Shown here one piece after another: positions 55,216-64,000 of a DNA stretch of 64,000 nt. Every line of letters begins with the position of its first letter. The stretch's first letter is position 1. The notes below the pieces were generated by a model. That model was not told the DNA's origin. It did not search any database and was given only the letters and a program-made list of their open reading frames with translations. Origin of the DNA: Alkalicella caledoniensis. GTDB taxonomy: Bacteria; Bacillota; Proteinivoracia; Proteinivoracales; Proteinivoracaceae. The DNA lies in contig NZ_CP058559.1 of the NCBI RefSeq assembly GCF_014467015.1, forward strand, positions 124,001 through 188,000. Direction: 5' to 3'. Both the position numbers and the translations under genes were made by a program.

Positions 55216-56481
55216 TTATATAAACCTTAGGGCTTCGGCTGGGTCTTGTTGGGTGGCTTTGTAGGCTGGGTATATTGTTGAGAGTAGGCCTATTGTTAGG
55301 GATAGGGTGATTGCCACTGCTAGTATTTCAAGGCTCCAGGGAACTTGTAGGTCTGTTGCTGCTAGGTATGGCGCTAGGACTCGGGCTATTAGGGTTCCTG
55401 CTAGATAGCCTATGATTCCTGCTGCGAAGCTTATGATTGCTCCTTCTAGTAGGATTAGTTTGGCTATGTGGGATTTTCTAAAGCCTATGGCTCTGAAGAT
55501 TCCTATTTCACGGGTTCTTTCCCTTACTGAATTCGTCATTGTTAGCCCTACCACTAGCATTCCTACTAATAGTACTACTACTGATACTGACATACCGAAG
55601 TTTACTATTCTAGCTAGCATTTCATCTCGGCGTAGTGTTTCTTGTCTAAGGCTAGTTACGTAGGTATGTGGAAGTTTTGAATCTATTTCAGATAGTAGTG
55701 TTTCTTCAGAGCCTGCTTTGTAGTCTACTGCCATTTCTATTACTGTTACTTCGTTGGGACGATCCATTAGCATTTGCGCTACTGATAGATTTATAAATGC
55801 TTGGTTGTCTTCTGATGAGCCACTTTCTAGGAGTATACCAAAGACTTCAAATTCCTGTCCCGCTAGTGTTAACTGATCCCCTTCTTTTACCCCCAGGGTA
55901 TGTGCAAGTACGGGACCTAGTACTAGTTGATTGTCTGCTATATTTAGTCTTTCTAGTTCTTCCCGGGTTAGATCTATTAGTTCAAAGTCCATATCTTTAC
56001 CGTCTTGGGATTGGGTATCTCCTTGGTTAGTATCCTTTGTCATCTCTTGGTTTGGATCCCGAAGGCGCAGCCAAGGCTTGACAGTGAATTCTTGGGGTAG
56101 ATTAGCACCTACTATGACTACATTTTGACCGTGTTCTATTTCCTTTAGTCCTATTAATTTTGGAGATATTGTTTTTATCATTTCACTTGAGGGTAAGTTC
56201 TCAAGGGCGTTTACATCTTCAGTTGTTAATTGTTCTACGTCATACATTATTTCTGGAAGTGTTATACCACCATAGGAAAAAGTAAGTCCTCCGGCATCGG
56301 GTGTTATAACAACGTTTACTCCAAAGTCTGTCACTTGACGAGTCATTTCTGATTTCATGGTCTCTACCACACCATATACAGACACTATGGTGGCAATACC
56401 TATTATTAGTCCTAGTAGAACAAAGAACATTTTGGCTTTGCGGCGGCGGAGGTTATTTAATGTTATATTATAAAGCTTCAT
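55216..56481 (-). CDS. ABC transporter permease, MacB/FtsX family
   Basis: A 421-aa membrane protein. One N-terminal membrane segment (KMFFVLLGLIIGIATIVSVYG) is followed by an extracytoplasmic MacB-like domain (residues 45-280). Three C-terminal segments form the FtsX domain with MTNSVRERTREIGIFRAIGFRKSHI. It would work with the ATPase at 56494 and the second permease at 57908. By neighbour content (DUF2318 protein) the module resembles that of P19-type iron systems. Confidence 0.88.
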   Translation of the reverse strand: MKLYNITLNNLRRRKAKMFFVLLGLIIGIATIVSVYGVVETMKSEMTRQVTDFGVNVVITPDAGGLTFSYGGITLPEIMYDVEQLTTEDVNALENLPSSEMIKTISPKLIGLKEIEHGQNVVIVGANLPQEFTVKPWLRLRDPNQEMTKDTNQGDTQSQDGKDMDFELIDLTREELERLNIADNQLVLGPVLAHTLGVKEGDQLTLAGQEFEVFGILLESGSSEDNQAFINLSVAQMLMDRPNEVTVIEMAVDYKAGSEETLLSEIDSKLPHTYVTSLRQETLRRDEMLARIVNFGMSVSVVVLLVGMLVVGLTMTNSVRERTREIGIFRAIGFRKSHIAKLILLEGAIISFAAGIIGYLAGTLIARVLAPYLAATDLQVPWSLEILAVAITLSLTIGLLSTIYPAYKATQQDPAEALRFI

Positions 56482-56493
56482 GCTATCCCTCCG

Positions 56494-57204
56494 TTATACT
56501 ATTTTATTACTTGCCACTATGATTTCTTCTTCTGGTACTAGTAATCCGTCTTTCATGGCTATTGTACGGCCTAGGTAACGGGTGTTGTCTGGATTGTGTG
56601 TTACCATAAGGATTGTTAGTCCGTCGTTGTTTAGGTTTTGGAATAGTTCCATGATTTCGTCACCGGTTTTTGTGTCCAAGCTTCCTGTTGGTTCGTCGGC
56701 AAGGAGTAGTGGTGGTTCGTTTACTATGGCTCGAGCTATGGCCACGCGTTCTTGTTCTCCTCCTGACAGTTGGTTTGGCAAGCGATTCATTTTGTTTCCT
56801 AGGCCAACTTTAGATAGGGCCTCTGCTGCCATTTCTCTTTTTTCTTTGTTTGAGCGAGATGTTGTTGTAAGTGGTAGCATGACGTTTTCATGGGCTGTTA
56901 GGTATGGGATGAGCTGGAATTGTTGGAATACGAAGCCTAGGTATTCTCTACGGAAGTCAGCTCTTCTTTCTTGGGATAGTTTGTATATTTCTATGCCGTC
57001 GATTTCTATGAGGCCTGATGTTGGAGGATTAAGGGCTCCTATTATTGACAGCAGGGTGCTTTTTCCTGAGCCGGAGTGTCCCATTACGCTTACTGATTCG
57101 CCTTTTTTTATTTCTAGGGATACTGAGCGAAGTGCTTGTACTTCGTCACCCATGGATTTGTATGCTTTTGTTAGGTTTTTTATTGTTATCATGTTTTCTG
57201 GCAT
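56494..57204 (-). CDS. ABC transporter ATP-binding protein (MacB/LolD type)
   Basis: A 236-aa ATPase. Walker A is VMGHSGSGKSTLLSI, the Q loop FVFQQFQLIPYLTA, the signature LSGGEQERVAIARAI and Walker B LLLADEPTGSLD, with switch His in MVTHNPD. All motifs are intact. The start ATGCCAGAA follows AGGAGG by 8 nt. Only one ATPase gene serves two permease genes. Confidence 0.92.
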   Translation of the reverse strand: MPENMITIKNLTKAYKSMGDEVQALRSVSLEIKKGESVSVMGHSGSGKSTLLSIIGALNPPTSGLIEIDGIEIYKLSQERRADFRREYLGFVFQQFQLIPYLTAHENVMLPLTTTSRSNKEKREMAAEALSKVGLGNKMNRLPNQLSGGEQERVAIARAIVNEPPLLLADEPTGSLDTKTGDEIMELFQNLNNDGLTILMVTHNPDNTRYLGRTIAMKDGLLVPEEEIIVASNKIV

Positions 57205-57494
57205 TGTTTCGCCTCCTGTCGTTATGTGGGATTGAGTTTAGTAATTAGGTTCTTAAATTACAACGCGGAAGAAATTCTGTTTTAAGGATTAAGTTCAAAT
57301 GAGCCTAACGCAGTTGAAGCAGTAGTCAGGAGTAGTAAAGCTTCTTTAGTTTCAACGCGGAAGAAGATCTGTTTTTTAATATTGTTTAAATAGTGTTGTT
57401 AGTTTTGAGAGAAGTTTTTTTTGGGTTTAGGACTTGCTGGTGAGTTTTGGGTGAGAATTTCACGGTTTGAAATAACAAATCAAATTAACTAGTA

Positions 57495-57620
57495 CAAAAC
57501 CTGCTTCACAGTAATTTTCACTAAAATGCACCACACTATATAGAATCTTAGTAATTAGACCTGAATTACTTTACTTTTGGTGTCAGATGGTGTGGTTTTG
57601 GTTGGTGTAGATGGTGGCTG
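57495..57620. repeat. dispersed repeat R2, copy 1, and surrounding gene-free stretch
   Basis: The stretch 57205-57907 has no gene. It holds a copy of a repeat with CTGCTTCACA.TA.TTTTCACT, CACCACACTATATA and TCTTAGTAATTAGACCTGA, followed by GTGTGGTTTTGGTTGGTGTAG. Other copies start near 59430, 59780, 60007 and 60236. Also in the stretch are two ACGCGGAAGAA strings and one single hairpin of the 61-kb array type (57859-57876). Confidence 0.65.
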
Positions 57621-57907
57621 ATGGTTTAACTTTTAGTGTAATTTGTTAAGATTTTAGTGGAGTTAGTGGCTAGCTTTTGGGTGAATTTCTATTTAGTTTT
57701 TGGGTGTAGGGGCAGTTGTTTTGGGGTCTGCCCCTACATGGGGGTTTGCCTTTTCGGGGCATTTATTTCAGTATGGTTTTTGTGGTTTTGGGAAATAGGT
57801 TTTCCCCAAATCACAAAGACCAGAGATTTTTGTCTGGGGTGTTATTTTTGTGGGTCTTCCAAGGCTGAAGCCTTGGCTACAATTGTGTGAGTTATGGTCT
57901 ATGGAGG

Positions 57908-59092
57908 TTATATAAACCTTAGTGCTTCTGCTGGGTCTAGTTTTGCTGCTTTTATTGCTGGGTAGATGCTTGTTATTATTGCTAGTCCTGTTGATAGTAG
58001 TATTGCTGGTAGTAGTAGGTCTAGTTGTAGTGGGATATCTCCTTGGATTTGTGCTATATATGGGCCTGCATATTTTGCCATTAGACTTCCTGAAAAATAA
58101 CCTATTATTCCACCTATTATACTTACCATTGCTACTTCGAGGATAATTATTTGGATTATATGTGAACGTCTAAAGCCGATGGCTCTAAAGATTCCTATTT
58201 CCCTTGTTCTTTCGTTTACTGATGATAGCATGGTTGTAAGTACTACTAGGGCAGCTATTATCAGAACCATGCTTGATAGGGCAATTCCGAAGGATGAGAA
58301 GTTATCTATGGTTTCTTCCCTAAATAGGGCTGCTTGTCTTAGGGGGGTTACTCTGCTGTTTGGCATGGCATCTTCTAGTCCCATGGCGATTTCTTCTATG
58401 GGGCAGCTGTTACAGTAAGCAGATACTTCTATCATTGATAGTTCTCCAGGTCTTCCTAGTAGCTCTTGAACTACTCCAAGGTTAGCAAAGATAAGTCCAT
58501 CTTCTTCACTTCCTAGTTCGTCAAGTATGCCGTATACATGGAAGGTTTGCTGGTTGATGGTGACTTGGTCACCCACTCTCATGTTAAGGGCCTCAGATGC
58601 TGCACTTCCTAGGATTATTGAGTCCTCAGGGAGCTCTATAAATACTAGGTTGTCTTGGTTTCCTGCTTGTTCTTTTAGGGAGAACCAAGGTTTTTGGAAG
58701 AATTCCTCCCTGGGCTCTATTCCTACTATTATGGTTTTTTGGTCTCCCGCTTCTACTGCACCTACGAGCTTTGGTGATACTATGTTGATGTATTCAGCCA
58801 CAGATGATTCGTAGATTTTTGGTATGTCATCCATGGTGAGTTTTTGCAGGTCTAGGTAGAGGTCGGAGCCTACATTGTTTCCATAGTTCATTTCCATGCC
58901 TTCTGTCCTTGGCAGGATTATGGCATTGGCACCGAATTCGTCTATTCTGTCACCTAGTTCTATGTGCATTGCTTGTATTATGTTTGTTAGGGCTATTACT
59001 GTGGCTACTCCTACAACGAGTCCTAGCATTAGGAATATCATTTTTACTTTTCTTCTTTTTAGGTTGTTTAGTGATATGTGGAATATGTTCAT
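57908..59092 (-). CDS. ABC transporter permease, MacB/FtsX family (second)
   Basis: A 394-aa paralogue of the permease at 55216, with the same plan: N-terminal segment VKMIFLMLGLVVGVATVIAL, an extracytoplasmic domain and a C-terminal FtsX domain with SSVNERTREIGIFRAIGFRRSHI. CNSC near residue 227 (SAYCNSCPIEEI) adds a CxxC not seen in the first permease. It probably pairs with the first permease as a heterodimer over the shared ATPase. Confidence 0.88.
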   Translation of the reverse strand: MNIFHISLNNLKRRKVKMIFLMLGLVVGVATVIALTNIIQAMHIELGDRIDEFGANAIILPRTEGMEMNYGNNVGSDLYLDLQKLTMDDIPKIYESSVAEYINIVSPKLVGAVEAGDQKTIIVGIEPREEFFQKPWFSLKEQAGNQDNLVFIELPEDSIILGSAASEALNMRVGDQVTINQQTFHVYGILDELGSEEDGLIFANLGVVQELLGRPGELSMIEVSAYCNSCPIEEIAMGLEDAMPNSRVTPLRQAALFREETIDNFSSFGIALSSMVLIIAALVVLTTMLSSVNERTREIGIFRAIGFRRSHIIQIIILEVAMVSIIGGIIGYFSGSLMAKYAGPYIAQIQGDIPLQLDLLLPAILLSTGLAIITSIYPAIKAAKLDPAEALRFI

Positions 59093-59226
59093 TTGTTCAC
59101 CTCTTGATTCATATTAGAGTGGAAGATTTAAGGGATTAAGTTCAAGGGAGCCTTACGCGGATTTTTAAAGGAGATTACGCGGAACACGCGGATTTTGGGG
59201 TGTGTTTTTGTGGGTCTTTTTTTATT

Positions 59227-59420
59227 GGCTCACTGTAACCTCTATTTTTTGCTACATGCTGGGTCAAGATAGCTCGTTCTACTGTTACATGCTGGGTCAA
59301 ATTTAGTTGTTAGTATTCAGAAAAGCTAAGTTATTATTAAATAGACCCAGCATGTTGCTTTCAGTGGAGTGCAGTTTGACCCAGCATGTTTACAGAGTGT
59401 CGAGGTTACCGTGAGCTAAA
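59227..59420. repeat. palindromic repeat element, copy E7
   Basis: A shorter variant (about 194 bp) with arms GGCTCACTGTAACCTC and GAGGTTACCGTGAGCTAAA, two plus and two inverted core sites. The centre has a shared TTAGTATTCAGAAAAGCTAAG stretch found also in E8. Confidence 0.8.
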
Positions 59421-59586
59421 TAATTCTTTAAAACCTGCTTCACACTATCTTTCACTAAAGGGCACCACACTATATAAAAAAGCTTAGTAATTAAGACAAA
59501 TTCAAGGGGATCCTTACTCGTAATATTTGATTTAGATTACCTGGAATACCTGACGAGGTGTGCGTTTTGTCTGTCCGTTTTCTATT

Positions 59587-59779
59587 GGCTCACTGTAACC
59601 TCTATTTTTTGCTACATGCTGGGTCAAGATAGCTCGTTCTACTGTTACATGCTGGGTCTATTTAATTGTTAGTATTCAGAAAAGCTAAGTTATTATTTAA
59701 TAGACCCAGCATGTTGCTTTCAGTGGAGTGTAGTTTGACCCAGCATGTTTACAGAATGTCGAGGTTACGGTGAGCTAAA
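59587..59779. repeat. palindromic repeat element, copy E8
   Basis: Nearly identical to E7 over its whole length, 360 bp downstream, including the flanking R2 repeat, so a larger unit has been duplicated. Confidence 0.8.
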
Positions 59780-60143
59780 TAATTTTTTAAAAATGCTTCA
59801 CACTATCTTTCACTAAAGGGCACCACACTATATAAAATCTTAGTAATTAAGTTCTTTAATTTCAACGCGGAGGAATATCTGTTTTTTTCATATCTGATTT
59901 CATAACCCTAGCTGGTTTTGTGGGGAGTTTTTTTGGTTAAAACATTGCTGTGGTGAGTTTTGGGTGAGAAGCTCGCGGTTTAAAATATCAGATCAAATTA
60001 AACTAATGCAAAACATGGTTCACACTATCTTTCACTAAAGGGCTTTACACTATATAAAAGCTTAGTAATCAGACCTGATTTACATTGCTTTTGGTGTAGA
60101 TGGTGTGGTTTTGGTTGGTGTGGATGGTGGTGGTTGTTTTGTA

Positions 60144-60223
60144 GTAGACCCAGCATGTTGCTTTCAGTGGAGTGTAGTTTGACCCAGCATGTTTACAGAA
60201 TGTCGAGGTTACGGTGAGCTAAG
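60144..60223. repeat. palindromic repeat element, right half only (E9)
   Basis: Right half with two inverted core sites and GAGGTTACGGTGAGCTAA; the left half is absent. It is inserted between two R2 copies (60007-60136 and 60236-60358). No gene was found in 59093-60389. Confidence 0.75.
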
Positions 60224-60389
60224 TAATTTTTTTTAAAAATGCTTCACACTAACTTTCACTAAAAGGCACCACACTATATAAAATCTTAGTAATTATACGA
60301 TTTACATTGCTTTTGGTGGCACATGGTGTGGTTTTGGTTGGTGTGGATGGTGGTGGTTGTTTAATACTTATTATTTTAGGTTTATTGTT

Positions 60390-60971
60390 TTAGGCTCTGA
60401 TTCTCCATGATAGGATTTCTTGTAGGTCTATTTCTATTGTTCCTTGGTTTATGGTTGGATTCATGTTTACTGGTGGATATGATCCACATGCTACAGCACC
60501 GGATATAAATTCGTGGTCTTCTATGGTGTATGTTGTACGGCATGTGTCACATAGTAATGTGTCTCCTGCTAGGGAGAATGTTCTACCTCTGCATGGTTCA
60601 CACATGCTACTACCTACAAATAATCTGCCCGATGGAGTTATATATGCCATTAATGGCACTAGCTCCCCTTGGTCATTAGCTATTTCAAATGTTACTATAT
60701 TGTTTTCATTAACTGTTTGAAGGGGAATAAGCACTTTGTCATCTTCGATTACCGGTTCTATGACTGTCATTGCTATTACTTCTCCGATGTATGAGCGACT
60801 TTCTACCACTGGCTCACCGAAGTAGTTGATTGTTTCTTGATCTCCACCTGATGTAACCATAACAAATACTATGGCAGCTATTAGTACTACCCCTATTGAT
60901 GCTATTATTAGCGGTAGTTTGCTTTTTTGTGGTTGTGTAAACTGATCTTTTTTGTTTGTGTACTTGGACAT
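60390..60971 (-). CDS. membrane-anchored CxxC protein, DUF2318-like
   Basis: A 193-aa protein with one N-terminal membrane segment (KLPLIIASIGVVLIAAIVFV) and a domain outside the membrane with two Cys pairs, SSMCEPCRGRTFSLAGDTLL and CDTCRTTYTIEDHEF, plus a later Cys (GAVACGSYPP). DUF2318 proteins are thought to bind Fe-S or metal and accompany FTR1/P19 iron systems. The ATG at 60971 follows AAAAGGAGG; the open frame farther upstream runs into the tandem array and is not coding. It lies upstream of the permeases. Confidence 0.82.
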   Translation of the reverse strand: MSKYTNKKDQFTQPQKSKLPLIIASIGVVLIAAIVFVMVTSGGDQETINYFGEPVVESRSYIGEVIAMTVIEPVIEDDKVLIPLQTVNENNIVTFEIANDQGELVPLMAYITPSGRLFVGSSMCEPCRGRTFSLAGDTLLCDTCRTTYTIEDHEFISGAVACGSYPPVNMNPTINQGTIEIDLQEILSWRIRA

Positions 60972-61091
60972 TTTGTTTCCTCCTTTTATTACTACTATGC
61001 TGTGTAGTAGGTTTATTATACTATATCTATATCTCAAGTACAACTGAATTAATTCTAAAGTTTTTGTAAACAAACATGTGTATTTTTGTGG

Positions 61092-61700
61092 GTCTCCAAG
61101 GCTGAAGCCTTGGCTACAATTTTGGGGATGTGGGTGATTGGTGTGGGATGGTTGGGTGGGGTTCAAGGCTGAAGCCTTGGCTACAATATCTGGGGATGTG
61201 GGTGATTGGTGTGGGATGGTTGGGTGGGTTTCAAGGCTGAAGCCTTGGCTACAATTTTGGGGATGTGGGTGATTGGTGTTGGATGGTTGGGTGGGTTTCA
61301 AGGCTGAAGCCTTGGCTACAATATTTGGGGATGTGGGTGATTGGTGTTGGATGGTTGGGTGGGGTTTCAAGGCTGAAGCCTTGGCTACAATATTTGGGGA
61401 TGTGGGTGATTGGTGTGGGATGGTTGGGTGGGGTTCAAGGCTGAAGCCTTGGCTACAATATTTGGGGATGTGGGTGATTGGTGTTGGATGGTTGGGTGGG
61501 GTTTCAAGGCTGAAGCCTTGGCTACAATATTTGGGGATGTGGGTGATTGGTGTGGGATGGTTGGGTGGGGTTTCAAGGCTGAAGCCTTGGCTACAATATT
61601 TGGGGATGTGGGTGATTGGTGTTGGATGGTTGGGTGGGGTTTCAAGGCTGAAGCCTTGGCTACAATATTTGGGGATGTGGGTGATTGGTGTTGGATGGTA
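61092..61700. repeat. tandem array of nine about 68-bp units with an internal hairpin
   Basis: Each unit has CAAGGCTGAAGCCTTG (a palindromic hairpin) followed by GCTACAAT, GGGGATGTGGGTGATTGG and TGGATGGTTGGGTGGG. Nine units start near 61094, 61162, 61230, 61300, 61368, 61436, 61504, 61574 and 61642. Differences between units are few. Open frames through it on both strands arise from the repeat. A lone hairpin of the same type lies at 57859. Confidence 0.9.
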
Positions 61701-61707
61701 AAAAAAT

Positions 61708-61735
61708 AATAAGCCCCGATTTCTTGGGGCTTATT
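61708..61735 (-). terminator. intrinsic terminator of the histidine kinase gene
   Basis: AATAAGCCCC and GGGGCTTATT with an 8-nt loop, followed on the minus strand by TTTTTTT. It lies just past the stop of the kinase gene and separates it from the tandem array. Confidence 0.9.
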
Positions 61736-61737
61736 GG

Positions 61738-63879
61738 TTATAAAGTTTTTATTGTTTTTATTAGGTCTTCTGGTTTGTAGGGTTTTGTTAGGATTGCTTG
61801 GAATCCGTAGTCTTTGTAATTTGCCAGTACTGTGTCGTTACTGTAGCCACTTGCTACTATTGCTTTGGTGTTAGGGTCTATTTTTAGTAGTTCTTTCATG
61901 GTTTCCTCCCCACCCATTCCTTTAGGAACTGTGAGGTCTAGGATTACTAGATCATAGGTTTTGCCTTGTTGTAGTTTCTCTTTGTATTTCTCTATGGCTG
62001 TTTCTCCATTGGATGCTGTATCAACTGTGTAGTTGTACTCTGTTAGGTATTTTGTCATTACACTGGTTATGCTCTCTTCATCATCCATTACAAGTATAGA
62101 TTTTATTATATTAGTAGGTTTTTGTATTTTCTTCTTTATTTTATGTTTACATGCTATGGGTAAAGTTATGGTAAATATTGTTTCCCCATCTTTAGATTCT
62201 GCTTCGATTGCTCCATCATGGTTAGTTATTACTTTATATGTGGTTGCTAAGCCTAGTCCTTGTGAACCTTCCTTTGTAGTAAAATATATATCAAAAATCT
62301 TTGGTAGATCTTCTTCTTTTATTCCTGTGCCATTATCTTTAATTATAATGTTTATTGCCTCGTTTTCATCACATGTTGTTGATTTTATAATATTTACTGA
62401 TACTTTACCTGCTCCACACCCAAAACTTTCTAAGGAGTTATTAAATATATTTTTAAATGCATGAAGCATTTGACCATAATCAACATCCACTTTAATGTCA
62501 GCAAGGGGTGCAACAATTGCATGGTCAATGGTAGTATTTTTAAATACTGAGTCAGATGCCTCTTTGATTATTCTATACAGACTTTGCACTTCTTTTACTG
62601 GTAAGCCACCTCGAGCAAATGTAAGTATTTGCTTAGTGATATGTTGGGCTTTGCTAGTCTCTTTATCAATTTCATCTAGACAATATGCTATTCGCTCAGT
62701 GTTACCTTGATATTCGTATAGCTTTGCAAGGCCTAAGTTACCTATTATTACTGTTAGTGTGTTGTTAAAGTCGTGGGCTATACCCCCGGCCAGTAAGCCA
62801 AGGGATTCTAAACGTTTAGCTTTTTCCATTTCATCTTGGATCCTTACTTTTTCTGTTTCGTCCCGCAATGTATAAACAACACCTGTAACTTCATTTGCAG
62901 TTTTTATCTTAGAACATTTCACTTCAACTATTTTTTCTTCATTATTTGATGAAGTAAGTCTTAAAGGCTTATCTATGGAACATTTTATTGGGCAGTTTAT
63001 TTCAGAATTAACCTCATTGTATTTACATAAACTAAAATCTTTTGAATCACCCATAAAGTCAACTACTTTGTTAATGTTAGCACCTAGGGCTTTTGTTACA
63101 CTAAATCCAGTGATTTTTTCTGCAGCAGGATTAAATAGAACAATATTCCCCTTTGTGTCTACCACTATGACTCCATCTGCTATGTTTTTTAATGTGGCTG
63201 CCTGTAGTTCTCTATCTTCGGCTATTATTCTGTTTAGTTTTTGGCTTTTATACAAGTTATTAAATACAAGGATTGGCACGAAAAGTGCTATCACTGTCAT
63301 TATAAAAAAACCTTTATTTAGAGGGCTGGTTTTAATTGTTACTTCATCTGACATTCTTGAGGTGATTGCATTTCGTAGTTTTATCATGGTCTGTTTGTAT
63401 TGTTGGGATAGACTGACGTATGTGTCAGTCATAAATTCGCTTTCCGTGGTATCAAGCTGCATTGATAATAGATTTACTATTTGAGATTTACTATTTATAG
63501 CTTCTAGTTCCTTTGTTCTTAGTTTGTCACAAAGTTCAATTGTCTTTTTTATGTATTGTTCTTCTCTATCAGTTATACCTAGCTGGTACAACTGGTCTAT
63601 TATGTTGTTTCTTATTTTATTGTTGGATAGGTATTTATAGCTTTCCAGTGCTTCTTGATCGCCAAGTACAGTGTATTTTATTGTATACTGGGTATACTCC
63701 TCAGATAGCTTCTCATAAAAGTCTAGTAGTACTAAGTAGTCTATGTATTTGCTTTGTGACCGTATCCCTGCATTCATGAAGTAGTTCGTAAGTATTAATG
63801 CGGAAATTAGGATTGCAAATAACGTTATATGTAAGATTTTAAATGTCTTATTTTTTAGATTAAAAGTTGATAATTTCAA
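61738..63879 (-). CDS. hybrid sensor histidine kinase with PAS and receiver domains
   Basis: A 713-aa protein. Membrane segments are at about 14-34 and 194-213, enclosing an external helical sensor of about 160 residues. A PAS domain (LKNIADGVIVVDTKGNIVLFN) with CxxxxCPIKC Cys follows at 225-345, then the phospho-acceptor His in LLAGGIAHDFNNTLTVI. The ATPase domain has NIFNNSLESFG and DNGTGIKEEDLP. The C-terminal receiver (from about 590) has Asp in LVILDLTVPKG and Lys in AILTKPYK. The start is TTG after AAGGGGG. No response regulator gene is adjacent in the window. Confidence 0.92.
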   Translation of the reverse strand: MKLSTFNLKNKTFKILHITLFAILISALILTNYFMNAGIRSQSKYIDYLVLLDFYEKLSEEYTQYTIKYTVLGDQEALESYKYLSNNKIRNNIIDQLYQLGITDREEQYIKKTIELCDKLRTKELEAINSKSQIVNLLSMQLDTTESEFMTDTYVSLSQQYKQTMIKLRNAITSRMSDEVTIKTSPLNKGFFIMTVIALFVPILVFNNLYKSQKLNRIIAEDRELQAATLKNIADGVIVVDTKGNIVLFNPAAEKITGFSVTKALGANINKVVDFMGDSKDFSLCKYNEVNSEINCPIKCSIDKPLRLTSSNNEEKIVEVKCSKIKTANEVTGVVYTLRDETEKVRIQDEMEKAKRLESLGLLAGGIAHDFNNTLTVIIGNLGLAKLYEYQGNTERIAYCLDEIDKETSKAQHITKQILTFARGGLPVKEVQSLYRIIKEASDSVFKNTTIDHAIVAPLADIKVDVDYGQMLHAFKNIFNNSLESFGCGAGKVSVNIIKSTTCDENEAINIIIKDNGTGIKEEDLPKIFDIYFTTKEGSQGLGLATTYKVITNHDGAIEAESKDGETIFTITLPIACKHKIKKKIQKPTNIIKSILVMDDEESITSVMTKYLTEYNYTVDTASNGETAIEKYKEKLQQGKTYDLVILDLTVPKGMGGEETMKELLKIDPNTKAIVASGYSNDTVLANYKDYGFQAILTKPYKPEDLIKTIKTL

Positions 63880-64000
63880 TTAGCTACCCCCTTAAAAATT
63901 CAAACAATGGGTATATTCTCGGTTTTTTTCCATATTCCTGCACTAAATTGTCGTAATTTAAAAATAATTAAACGTTTGTTCTACTTTTAACTTAGGTGTA
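63880..64000. other. upstream region of the kinase gene
   Basis: The last 121 bases hold the ribosome binding site of the kinase gene and AT-rich sequence suited to a promoter. No other feature is seen. Confidence 0.4.

Noticed and set aside
61092-61700. Coding sequence through the 68-bp tandem array (open frames on both strands)
   Set aside because: Frames stay open on both strands only because the unit lacks stops. There is no ribosome binding site, and the real gene at 60390 has a good start at 60971.

Overview
The window is AT-rich DNA from a low-GC Gram-positive bacterium, most likely a spore-forming member of the Clostridia. The evidence is the AGGAGG-type ribosome binding sites with frequent TTG and GTG starts, a CotJC-like manganese catalase, an LCP cell-wall ligase, an EpsG-type polymerase, and direct-repeat sites that match Spo0A boxes. 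No genus can be named from the sequence alone. Almost every gene lies on the minus strand, so operons read from high to low coordinates.

Bases 1-39912 are a long surface-polysaccharide locus broken up by mobile DNA. Its head (about 39.9-33.0 kb) has an LCP protein, an initiating sugar-phosphate transferase, a WbuB-like transferase, the UDP-L-FucNAc epimerase FnlC/CapG, a GT4 transferase and an EpsG-like polymerase. A glucosaminidase with 99-residue repeats follows (33.0-30.1 kb). Next are a sugar nucleotidyltransferase, CapE/FnlA and CapF/FnlB, a KpsC-like transferase, a pseudaminic-acid gene set (pseC, F, H, I, G), a MurJ/Wzx-type flippase and galE (29.8-18.1 kb). After an insertion zone come a second nucleotidyltransferase and ugd (10.9-8.5 kb), then a membrane dehydratase, a four-helix-bundle gene bounded by inverted repeats, and a third nucleotidyltransferase (3.7-0.2 kb). 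One CapE-type dehydratase appears to feed both the L-FucNAc and the pseudaminic-acid branches. Tandem Spo0A-like boxes lie upstream of three transcription units of this locus.

Mobile DNA: an intact IS21-family element (3.9-6.35 kb) is inserted in an older istA remnant. A decayed second IS21-family element (11.4-18.0 kb) has a complete recombinase-in-trio (RIT) element, with three overlapping tyrosine recombinase genes and terminal inverted repeats, inserted inside its istA.

Bases 39.9-53.3 kb hold mnmA, a yhf-type operon (yhfZ, Y, U, T, an amidase-like gene, php, yhfS, X, W) with a palindromic operator before yhfZ, and a plus-strand manganese catalase gene. Bases 55.2-61.0 kb hold two MacB/FtsX-type permeases, their ATPase and a DUF2318-like CxxC protein, resembling the accessory module of P19/FTR1 iron systems. 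Bases 61.7-63.9 kb hold a hybrid sensor histidine kinase.

The most unusual content is a family of large palindromic repeats built on the 12-mer ACATGCTGGGTC (about fifty occurrences counting both strands) at 41.2-43.4, 53.3-55.0 and 59.2-60.2 kb. Two small GxxExxY genes (PD-(D/E)XK-like) are embedded in them, and the end of one of these genes is encoded by the repeat itself. A second array at 61.1-61.7 kb consists of nine 68-bp units, each with a short hairpin.
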